Shown piece after piece: positions 8,020 through 14,123 of a DNA stretch of 64,000 nucleotides. The notes below the pieces were generated by a model. It was not told the origin of the DNA. It did not search any database and saw only the letters and a program-made list of their open reading frames with translations. Each line of letters begins with the position of its first letter. The stretch's first letter is position 1. The DNA is from Bacteroidota bacterium (GTDB lineage Bacteria > Bacteroidota > Bacteroidia > Cytophagales > Cyclobacteriaceae): assembly GCA_018267285.1 (NCBI GenBank), contig JAFDYU010000011.1, positions 1-64,000 on the forward strand, read 5' to 3'. The position numbers were made by a program, and so were the translations under genes.

Positions 8020-9741
8020 CTAATTCTTGTTGAGGTATTTGTTATAAAATAAATTGGTTGGCTTCTCGGTAAACTTGTTTGTAATTGTTTCGAGAGAAAC
8101 ATTTTTAAACTGTTCCAAAAACTGTTTCTTAAGAAAGGTTGCCCATAAATTCTTGAGATCTGCATTATTTAGTTTGCCAAATGCAAATAGGGTCAGTTGG
8201 TAGAATGTAAATTTAATAAGGATAGTATAATCTTCTATTTTGGGAACTGGATTAATCTCACTAGGCAATTCGTGGTTTTTAAGCAACATAAAAATATTCT
8301 TTTTAATGTTTTCAAAATTTTCCCTTTCAATTTTATTTTGTAGAAACTCAAAGTATTTGCCGGTCTCTTCTTCTAGTTCGCGGGCTGATATTTTTAGTTT
8401 GGGGAATCCCGGTTTGTCTTTAATTGTCGGCTTTCTTGTGTTCAAAACATCTGCCATAGAAACAACTCCGTGTTTCTCAAGCTGAGTAAGTAAACTTTCA
8501 TAACGCCTCAATAGAAGTCTTGGAATCGATTCTAAGTAATGAAAATCCAAATCCGCTGTCCTTCTTAGCATAGGAGAAAGCTGTTTTATTTTTTCATCTA
8601 AGCTGGCAATTAATTTTTCAATAGTTTGATTTCTATCTATCTTTTTTTCGAACGCCTCGTACGTTTTACTGACAATATCTGAACTCGATAGTTCTGAAAA
8701 TTCTATTTCATCTGCTTGGGTCTCTGAGAGCTCTTTTAAAAGCCAAAAATTTTCAAGAGCACAAACTAAATTCTCAAGTCTTTCCAAAAGGTCGGACTTT
8801 GAAACGTTATCAATGTTGCTATTCTTTATAGCTTTATATCTGTCTTTAAGTTTCTCAATAAAGATGGTGATGCTTTTACTCTTATAAGGCACGCATAAAG
8901 TCATTTGCTTTGCGACTCTTTCGGAAACATTAACCAGATTGGATTCCCATTTCCCCTCGGGTTGAGTATCAAAGGGGTATCTATAATATAATTCCTCCAG
9001 TGATTTAGCTTCGTATTTGTACTGCACTTCAAAAAATTCTTTCAGCTCTCCATACATCCAAATCAGAGAGCACCCGACCAATCGGATGATATAATTGTTA
9101 TACGTTTGGTCGATCCAGTACCCAGAATCCTTCGACCACGGGAATGTAAGTTTGTAATACTTTTCTTCGTTGACACTCTCAAAATATGCCATCTGGATTG
9201 TATCCCTAAAAAGGCTATCATAAAAAAACGACTTTAATTTGTCTTTCCCTTTGTCATCCCGCTCATAGAATTCTTGATATCCAGCGCTTAGAGTAATTGC
9301 CACAGTATTCCGAATAAGGTGATCATAAAAGGAAAGTTTGGGGCAAAAAAATTTGTTTGGTGGGGTCCCGTTGAAGGGAGGATATGCAGGTAAAAAATCC
9401 AAGTCAAATGAATATATAGATTTATTGACATCCTCTTCCCCAGCAAGTTGAATTTCCAGTTCAAGTTCCTTATGAAATTTGGTCAAAAATTTACATGTAC
9501 GTTTTAATTTTTCGTCTTGGTCGCTGGGATCAATGCCCCGTATCCAACTTAGTTTAGAGTTGACATAATTTTTTAACACGTTCCAGTAAAGTAACTTTTG
9601 CTCTTTGGTTACTCTCCCTTTCCACTCGAACAAATCATTCGTTATATATGATGAATAGAATTCATTACCTTCCTCGTGAAGAAATAATTCAGCGGATATG
9701 AGAACATTAAGAAAATTGATATATCTACCGTACGAGATCAA
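8020..9741 (-). CDS. Large helical protein of unknown function, element cargo
   Basis: A 573-residue protein with no signal peptide or transmembrane helix. I do not recognise it. The first half mixes aromatic-rich segments (residues about 100-260, with an FDLDFLPAYPPFNGTPP stretch); the second half (about 270-573) is strongly helical and charged, with likely coiled coil around 300-400. No nucleotide-binding or catalytic motif stands out. The gene is AT-rich, lies 10 bp downstream of the XRE regulator in the same direction, and is set apart from the mobilisation operon by 184 bp. That layout, a regulator plus one large unknown gene beside a tRNA, is typical of cargo such as a defence or regulatory function, but this is inference. 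Confidence 0.7.
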   Translation of the reverse strand: MISYGRYINFLNVLISAELFLHEEGNEFYSSYITNDLFEWKGRVTKEQKLLYWNVLKNYVNSKLSWIRGIDPSDQDEKLKRTCKFLTKFHKELELEIQLAGEEDVNKSIYSFDLDFLPAYPPFNGTPPNKFFCPKLSFYDHLIRNTVAITLSAGYQEFYERDDKGKDKLKSFFYDSLFRDTIQMAYFESVNEEKYYKLTFPWSKDSGYWIDQTYNNYIIRLVGCSLIWMYGELKEFFEVQYKYEAKSLEELYYRYPFDTQPEGKWESNLVNVSERVAKQMTLCVPYKSKSITIFIEKLKDRYKAIKNSNIDNVSKSDLLERLENLVCALENFWLLKELSETQADEIEFSELSSSDIVSKTYEAFEKKIDRNQTIEKLIASLDEKIKQLSPMLRRTADLDFHYLESIPRLLLRRYESLLTQLEKHGVVSMADVLNTRKPTIKDKPGFPKLKISARELEEETGKYFEFLQNKIERENFENIKKNIFMLLKNHELPSEINPVPKIEDYTILIKFTFYQLTLFAFGKLNNADLKNLWATFLKKQFLEQFKNVSLETITNKFTEKPTNLFYNKYLNKN

Positions 9742-9751
9742 ACCATAAAAA

Positions 9752-9985
9752 TTATCTATTCACACGTTGATTGACTTCGTCTACCATTGCACCAGGCTTT
9801 ATCTTCAGTTCTTTGGCCAGTTTAAAAATGGTTTCTATAGAAGGTAACAGAAGCCCCCTTTCCAGTTCTGATATGTATGCCCGATCCATTCCTGTGTAAT
9901 CGGCTAGCTGCTGCTGAGTAAATCCCTTTTTACTGCGCAGGCTCCTCAGCGCATCTCCGAATGCCGTTTTAAGATCAGGTTTCAT
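9752..9985 (-). CDS. XRE-family HTH regulator, copy 2
   Basis: A 77-residue HTH protein (FTQQQLADYTGMDRAYISELERG) paralogous to the one at 3222-3452, sharing about half of its residues including the PSIETIF block. It is followed after 10 bp by the 573-residue gene, which it probably controls. A perfect palindrome at 10023-10036 lies 38 bp upstream of the start. Presence of two paralogues in one element suggests separate control of transfer and cargo genes. Confidence 0.85.
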   Translation of the reverse strand: MKPDLKTAFGDALRSLRSKKGFTQQQLADYTGMDRAYISELERGLLLPSIETIFKLAKELKIKPGAMVDEVNQRVNR

Positions 9986-10022
9986 TACAGCGGCAAGCTA
10001 TTTCTTAAGAGTAATCAAATTG

Positions 10023-10036
10023 TAGGCAATTGCCTA
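10023..10036. promoter_or_regulatory. 14-bp perfect palindrome upstream of XRE copy 2
   Basis: TAGGCAATTGCCTA is a perfect palindrome 38 bp before the XRE start codon, where an autoregulatory operator would lie. It differs in sequence from the palindrome upstream of XRE copy 1, so the two regulators may not cross-regulate. Confidence 0.5.
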
Positions 10037-10201
10037 TATTTGAATTTTTGTCACACTATGGTAAATTTTAAGTCTATGGAGAAATCAGATTACCTCAGTT
10101 TTGCAAGACTCTTATCACTTAGAAAAATTCACCAACGAAGAATTGTATATTTATGGACACATATGAAGAGAGTTGTATGTAGCTTGTATGTAGCAACAAA
10201 A

Positions 10202-10230
10202 AGGCAGTTGCCCCTTTGCTGCAACTGCCT
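10202..10230 (-). terminator. Rho-independent terminator of the tRNA gene
   Basis: A perfect 10-bp inverted repeat (AGGCAGTTGC at 10202-10211 and GCAACTGCCT at 10221-10230) with a 9-nt loop. Read on the minus strand, it starts 10 nt after the 3' end of the tRNA and is followed by TTTTT (10198-10202). Confidence 0.8.
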
Positions 10231-10239
10231 GATACTGAG

Positions 10240-10313
10240 TGGGCCCTGCTGGGAACGATCCAGCGACCCTCAGATTATGAGTCTGATGCTCTAACCAGCT
10301 GAGCTAAGGGCCC
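10240..10313 (-). tRNA. tRNA with CAT anticodon (Ile2 with lysidine, or elongator Met)
   Basis: A full cloverleaf can be folded on the minus strand: acceptor GGGCCCT/AGGGCCC (7 bp, perfect), D arm GCTC/GAGC, anticodon stem TCAGA/TCTGA with loop CTCATAA (anticodon CAT), T stem GCTGG/CCAGC, discriminator A. The 3' CCA is not encoded. Sequence style (GGTCGCTGG, CCAGCAGGGCCC) resembles tRNA-Ile2, but Met cannot be excluded by eye. The T loop reads ATCGTTC instead of the usual TTCRANY. The 3' end faces the mobilisable block, as expected if the block used this tRNA as its attachment site, though no second copy of the tRNA end is seen in the window. Confidence 0.88.
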
Positions 10314-10345
10314 TTTACTTTCAAAAAGTTTGCAATTTTAAAGAT

Positions 10346-10675
10346 TTAAGATTGATTTTCACAATCATCTTTATTCGTGTGAAGAAGTTTTTGAATTATT
10401 TCAGGAAATACTTTTAAATTTTCAATGTACTTCCTGCTTTTCATTCTTTTAATGTGCAATTCGATTTTGCGGGCCTGGCGAAACGACTCACAAGGTATTT
10501 CTAAAAATAAATTCCAATCCTTTGTTTGAGAAGTGAAATGCCTGCCTAAGGCAGCTGTGTTATGCTTTTCAATTCGATCAGCAACCGAAGTTTGTGTGCA
10601 ACCAACATAATATGTGTTACGTGACTCTCCTTCTGGCGCAAGCGTCTCGCTTGTGCTCTCGCTTTCAAACAACAT
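10346..10675 (-). CDS. GIY-YIG nuclease-family protein with REP-like insert near its start
   Basis: The core TYYVGCTQTSVADRIEKHN...W.L.....FRQARKIELHIKRMKSRKYIE matches the small GIY-YIG (UvrC-like, COG2827) proteins: the YIG strand, the arginine of the first helix and the conserved acidic helix are present. The usual N-terminal GIY strand (VYxLxS) is represented only by MLFES, and about 12 residues between it and the YVG strand (STSETLAPEGES) are encoded by a REP-like hairpin at 10635-10657. The start is thus uncertain and the protein may be disabled or have a lengthened loop. Confidence 0.65.
   Translation of the reverse strand: MLFESESTSETLAPEGESRNTYYVGCTQTSVADRIEKHNTAALGRHFTSQTKDWNLFLEIPCESFRQARKIELHIKRMKSRKYIENLKVFPEIIQKLLHTNKDDCENQS
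10635..10657. repeat. REP-like hairpin, family A, copy 1
   Basis: Arms GCGCAAGCG (10636-10644) and CGCTTGTGC (10648-10656), with TCT between, followed by CTCGCTTTCAAA. The same flank (CTCGCTCTCAAA) follows the RAYT-linked hairpins at 11711-11989, so both hairpin families share an outer sequence. It lies inside the GIY-YIG reading frame. Confidence 0.7.
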
Positions 10676-10788
10676 AACTCAGCTCAATCAACCCCTTTCT
10701 ACCATAAAAATCACACGGCTACTTACTGAACAAATAAGAAACACAAAGAGGCCATCAAATATTTTATACAACGTTACAGATTTTTATT

Positions 10789-10811
10789 GGCACAAGCGAG
10801 ACGCTTGCGCC
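10789..10811. repeat. REP-like hairpin, family A, copy 2 (inverted)
   Basis: GGCACAAGCG-AGA-CGCTTGCGCC is the inverted counterpart of the copy at 10635-10657, 131 bp away. Two inverted copies form a BIME-like pair upstream of the GIY-YIG gene. Confidence 0.7.
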
Positions 10812-10902
10812 AGTATGGGGCCAGTGAAAATGTACGCGTAAGGTTACTATCATGACAAATGAAATTGTGGGTACATGACCCACAAAGCCATAGGATTGTT
10901 GG

Positions 10903-11415
10903 TCAATTCATTATCCCTAAACTATCAATGAAATTAAACAGGTAAAAGACAAAAATGAATGAACCTACTACAGCAAGAATAGCTTGAATAAATTGCCATT
11001 TCACTTCACGACCAATTTCTGTATCCTCCTGCACCTTTGTTCCTGCAACAAAATCTCCAATCCTTCTTTTAGGAGAAAAAAATAACATTAAAGCTTCTAA
11101 CGGCCATAGCAGAACGAATAGATTTCTAAGTGAACATTGAATTGGACTAGCAGGGTTTCCAGTTCTTGCAGATACTACTCTCAATCCAATAAAATTCTTG
11201 CCGATGCTCTTTCCAAAGTAAATGTCCTTATTCAAAAAAATTGAAAAAATTACGATGGCAGTATTAACCTCAATCCTATTAATTTCTTGAGTCGTGGAAG
11301 CCAACTTATCACTAATGGAAAAAATTATTAAAGAAAACACCACCAAACTAATTTGATCAATTATTGCTGATAAAATTCTATTTGGTAAGACCTTTATTAT
11401 ACTATTTAACAACAT
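10903..11415 (-). CDS. RDD-family membrane protein
   Basis: 170 residues with an N-terminal RILSAIIDQ (the Arg-Asp pair of the RDD family), a second half containing the RRIGDFVAGTKV block with the conserved Asp, and three to four hydrophobic helices (about residues 24-45, 53-66, 95-112, 143-165). RDD proteins are small inner-membrane proteins of mostly unknown transport or accessory function. The start codon overlaps the stop of the preceding remnant by 14 bp (TATATGTTGTTAAATAG), an arrangement often seen for toxin and immunity pairs. Confidence 0.75.
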   Translation of the reverse strand: MLLNSIIKVLPNRILSAIIDQISLVVFSLIIFSISDKLASTTQEINRIEVNTAIVIFSIFLNKDIYFGKSIGKNFIGLRVVSARTGNPASPIQCSLRNLFVLLWPLEALMLFFSPKRRIGDFVAGTKVQEDTEIGREVKWQFIQAILAVVGSFIFVFYLFNFIDSLGIMN

Positions 11416-11705
11416 ATATCACACCCAATTGTAATGAAAATTCTAAACCTCCAAAAATCGCGACACTAACGCCTGAGTCAAATCCAACTCTCACGTCTGT
11501 AAGATTTCCCTTCGAATCAAAATTCGTCTGTACTCCAAACATTTCCCATCCAACTGAATATGACTCTGTCAAAGCCTTTCCATCTTTATTTGTCTGCATA
11601 GTTGCACCTAATCCGGATGAAATAGAAAAGCGATCAATAGTTGCGCTGTTTGAGGGCTTACTGCCACCATATTGAGTACTTGATGAACGCCTCCAATCGC
11701 GAGCT
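11402..11705 (-). pseudogene. C-terminal remnant of a larger secreted or Rhs-like protein
   Basis: The open frame runs from 11767, but its first 20 residues are encoded by the RAYT-linked repeat (hairpin at 11711-11735), so the original 5' part has been lost. The surviving part is a serine/glycine-rich segment with alternating strands (SISSGLGATMQTN, VRVGFDSGVSVAIFGGLEFSLQLG). I do not recognise it with certainty; its position before an overlapping small membrane protein and near a true Rhs gene suggests the tail of a polymorphic-toxin protein. Confidence 0.5.
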
Positions 11706-11710
11706 TTGCC

Positions 11711-12013
11711 ATCGTTGGTGTTCTTCACCAACGATCTCGCTCTCAAAAAACAAAAGTATCTATTCATCGTAGTGACTCAAAAAACTAAATACCGATTTAT
11801 TCGTTTCGTAAAACGCAGCACTCGAGTATTCATATTCTTTGCCATCGTTGGTGTTCTTCACCAACGATCTCGCTCTCAAAAAACAAAGATATCTATTCAT
11901 CGTAGCGACTCAAAAAATTAAATACCGATTTATTCGTTTCGTAAAATGCAGCACATCCTTTGCCATCGTTGGTGTTCTTCACCAACGATCTCGCTCTCAA
12001 AAAACAAAAGTAT
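11711..12013. repeat. Three tandem REP hairpins with copies of the RAYT gene 3' end
   Basis: Hairpins ATCGTTGGTG-ttctt-CACCAACGAT lie at 11711-11735, 11844-11868 and 11965-11989, spaced 133 and 121 bp. Between them the sequence is a near copy of the last 85 bp or so of the RAYT gene (compare 11751-11839 with 12014-12100); the second copy lacks about 16 bp. The array therefore looks like repeated addition of hairpin plus gene tail, or tandem duplication followed by a small deletion. Confidence 0.88.
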
Positions 12014-12532
12014 CTATTCATCGTAGTGACTCAAAAAATTAAATACCGATTTATTCGTTTCGTAAAACGCAGCACTCGAGTATTCATATTCTTCTGGCAG
12101 CCGACACAGCCCGGCTTCTACCGGGTTATTGTGGATGTATTCTATTTTCTGCTTCGCCACTTTCTGACGATACAATTCTATGCACAATGAATTGCGTTCC
12201 CATACCTGATATTTGCGATCCTTCCCATTTACCAATAATTCATCAAGCCATGCAGAGTTCGCGTTTCTTAAATTCTTCAATATCTGCTGAGATGTGAATT
12301 TGAGAAAATCACGTTGAACATCTTCGCGTTTATGTTCATCCATGATCTGCCAGACCAAATGAAGGTGCGTATCCATCAAAACAAAACTGCTGATTTTCAC
12401 TCTTCCCGATTTCACCAAAAAACCCAGGCTCCCGATGACGATATCTTTGTGTTCTTTGTTTGCCAGGACAGGAATCCAATTTAAACACGTGATTGTTATG
12501 AATTCAGGATGATACTTCGACATCATCTTCAA
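12014..12532 (-). CDS. REP-associated tyrosine transposase (RAYT, IS200/IS605 Y1 family)
   Basis: 172 residues of the Y1_Tnp family: the HUH motif is DTHLHLVWQI, and the C-terminal half has the typical IEYIHNNPVEAGLCRLPEEYEYSSAAFY block. RAYTs are single-copy, domesticated relatives of IS200 transposases that cut and move REP hairpins. The gene is flanked by hairpins with the same stem: three copies downstream (11711-11989) and one inverted copy upstream (12576-12600). The start may be either of the first two ATGs (12532 or 12523). All key motifs are intact, so it could be active. Confidence 0.88.
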   Translation of the reverse strand: MKMMSKYHPEFITITCLNWIPVLANKEHKDIVIGSLGFLVKSGRVKISSFVLMDTHLHLVWQIMDEHKREDVQRDFLKFTSQQILKNLRNANSAWLDELLVNGKDRKYQVWERNSLCIELYRQKVAKQKIEYIHNNPVEAGLCRLPEEYEYSSAAFYETNKSVFNFLSHYDE

Positions 12533-12575
12533 ATATAGGCATCAACCATCTTATCTACCTAACTAAACATGAGGG

Positions 12576-12600
12576 CTTGTTGGTGAAGAACACCAACAAG
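12576..12600. repeat. REP hairpin on the 5' side of the RAYT gene (inverted copy)
   Basis: CTTGTTGGTG-aagaa-CACCAACAAG. The inner stem GTTGGTG/CACCAAC is the same as in the three hairpins on the other side, but the loop is AAGAA instead of TTCTT, so it has the opposite orientation. Confidence 0.8.
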
Positions 12601-12661
12601 GGCGTAGATATAAGACATTTATCAAAATTTGACCCTCAGATTATGGGTTTGATTGCTCAGC

Positions 12662-12681
12662 CTCCCGATAGCTATCGGGAG
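12662..12681. repeat. CCCGATAGCTATCGGG palindrome, copy 1
   Basis: A perfect 20-bp palindrome (CTCCCGATAG/CTATCGGGAG) followed by AGCTAAAAAG. It stands at the 5' edge of the IS integrase remnant. A second copy with the same AGCTAA flank is at 15795-15810. Confidence 0.8.
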
Positions 12682-12699
12682 AGCTAAAAAGATGTTTTT

Positions 12700-13003
12700 T
12701 TTTATTTCAACGCCTACATCCAACTATTCAAACTCGTTGATCGAAGCCCACAATAAGGTGATCAAGTACAACTACCTGTACAGAAAGCCCATTAACGATG
12801 GCTTTCAACTTATCCGAGAGCTCGACTTTTGTTGCACCGATTTCAATGGTCGGCCACATATTTCGCTTAACGGGTTGACTCCTGACGAAAGCTATGCAAA
12901 CGTGAAGCTCGATGATGAACGGCTAAAAAAACTGAAAAAGGAAGCGGGTATCAAAAGAAAGCAGGATAACCTCAAAAACAGGTGCGGGGTGTGTGCTGCA
13001 TGA
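12700..13003 (+). pseudogene. IS3/IS481-type integrase C-terminal remnant
   Basis: About 95 residues from the end of a DDE transposase: NSLIEAHNKVIKYNYLYRKPINDGFQLIRELDFCCTDFNGRPHISLNGLTPDESYA matches the rve_3 region with the last catalytic glutamate helix (EAHNKVIK) and the RPHxxLxGLTPxE motif. The frame is open upstream to 12653 only through unrelated sequence that includes the palindrome at 12662. The rest of the transposase and any terminal inverted repeat are missing. Confidence 0.75.
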
Positions 13004-13134
13004 ATCAGAAATTAGAAACCCTACTTCTAAAAGCTGATCAGGCCACTTTAAAATCGCTGAACAATTCTTAATTTCGTTGCGTGTTCCAACATTGAAACAC
13101 TGATTTGTAAAAAAGTCGTGGGAGTGCCAGTGGT

Positions 13135-13162
13135 GGTGCGGTGATAACACCGACCACGGGCA
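13135..13162. repeat. GGTGCGGTGATAACACCGACC hairpin repeat, copy 1
   Basis: CGGTG-ATAA-CACCG stem extended by GGT/ACC, followed by ACGGGCA. The identical 28-bp unit recurs at 13231-13258, 96 bp further on. It belongs to a third REP-like family, in a roughly 290-bp gene-free stretch (13004-13295). Confidence 0.8.
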
Positions 13163-13230
13163 GAGTTCAAACATGTGGCAGTGAAAAATTCGATACCGTT
13201 ATCCATGTTTCAAATTTAACATTTTGTGGC

Positions 13231-13258
13231 GGTGCGGTGATAACACCGACCACGGGCA
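13231..13258. repeat. GGTGCGGTGATAACACCGACC hairpin repeat, copy 2
   Basis: Exact copy of the unit at 13135-13162 in the same orientation. The 68 bases between the copies hold no gene or second repeat that I can see. Confidence 0.8.
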
Positions 13259-13295
13259 AGTGCCATACCTGCTCGGGGCAGGCTCTTAAAATTAT

Positions 13296-14108
13296 TTACT
13301 GAGTCGTTCGTTTAAATAGGTACTGCAAAGTACCCTTTATAAGCTCGTCTTCGCTCGTGCTAGATATTAACTTATACAAATAAATATCATTACCCCTTAC
13401 CTCATATGTAAACAAATTATGTTTTTTCAAGCCCGATCTATTAAGCTTAACCAAATCAAATTCTTCAGGTTGAACTGCATAGTCAGTAACAACTTCGTAA
13501 AAATCAAAATCATTTAGTCCAGTAATCGCTCCATCCCCGTTTAACGAAGCCTCCTTATAAATTACTTTTTTTGGGGTACTGTCATATACAATATAGTGAC
13601 CAACAAACAGGGCTTGATTTACAAAATAAGAAAATGGGTCATCAATTATTTTTGGAGAAATTCTTTCGTAAACTTTTTTTCGCATGACCTTATCGGAGGA
13701 AAAATAGTTCAGAATCAGTAAAGTATCAGACTCACTGGTCTCTATGGTTAATTTCGATTTTCCTGTATAGCCCTCAGCTTCATTGTCAATCAAAATGAAA
13801 GACTTTCGATCCTTGCCCTCGGGAATTAATTTTATCTCATTGCCTTCATGATTGTTAATTATTACACCTATTCGCACTGTATCTTTTTCAAAATCCTTTA
13901 CCAACAAGCAAGAGATTCCATGTAGTAAACTATGCGACTTAAAAGGCGATTTATTTTCAAGCACAGCTTTCTTATAATCACTTTGTAACCAAGTTCCTTT
14001 CAGGTTCGGAACTCTGCTTGAAGAATTTGAAAATGACTTATCTGTTCGTGCATTTGAACAGGCCACCAATAATACCATTATAAGTTCTGCCCACAGCTTC
14101 GATTTCAT
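13296..14108 (-). CDS. Lipoprotein downstream of the Rhs gene, possible immunity protein
   Basis: A 270-residue protein with a short signal peptide and lipobox (LLVACSN, Cys17). The mature part is mostly beta-strand-like with no family I recognise. It begins 15 bp after the Rhs stop and so is probably cotranscribed. Rhs/polymorphic toxin genes are normally followed by an immunity gene; a periplasm-facing lipoprotein would fit a toxin that attacks peptidoglycan, as the NlpC/P60-like domain of the Rhs protein suggests. Confidence 0.65.
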   Translation of the reverse strand: MKSKLWAELIMVLLVACSNARTDKSFSNSSSRVPNLKGTWLQSDYKKAVLENKSPFKSHSLLHGISCLLVKDFEKDTVRIGVIINNHEGNEIKLIPEGKDRKSFILIDNEAEGYTGKSKLTIETSESDTLLILNYFSSDKVMRKKVYERISPKIIDDPFSYFVNQALFVGHYIVYDSTPKKVIYKEASLNGDGAITGLNDFDFYEVVTDYAVQPEEFDLVKLNRSGLKKHNLFTYEVRGNDIYLYKLISSTSEDELIKGTLQYLFKRTTQ

Positions 14109-14123
14109 CTAGTTTGACCTTTA

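Noticed and set aside
10040-10294. A plus-strand open frame of 84 codons across the tRNA gene
   Set aside because: It runs through the tRNA and its terminator; the reading frame is a chance opening on the wrong strand.
10023-10313. Attachment site of the element at the tRNA 3' end
   Set aside because: No second copy of the tRNA end and no integrase gene are visible in the window; proximity alone is not enough.
12653-13003. Complete small transposase gene at 12653
   Set aside because: The first half of the frame is unrelated sequence around a palindrome; only the C-terminal integrase part is recognisable.
13004-13295. CRISPR array in the 13.1-13.3 kb region
   Set aside because: Only two copies, 96 bp apart, each a hairpin with no cas genes near; they fit REP-like repeats better.
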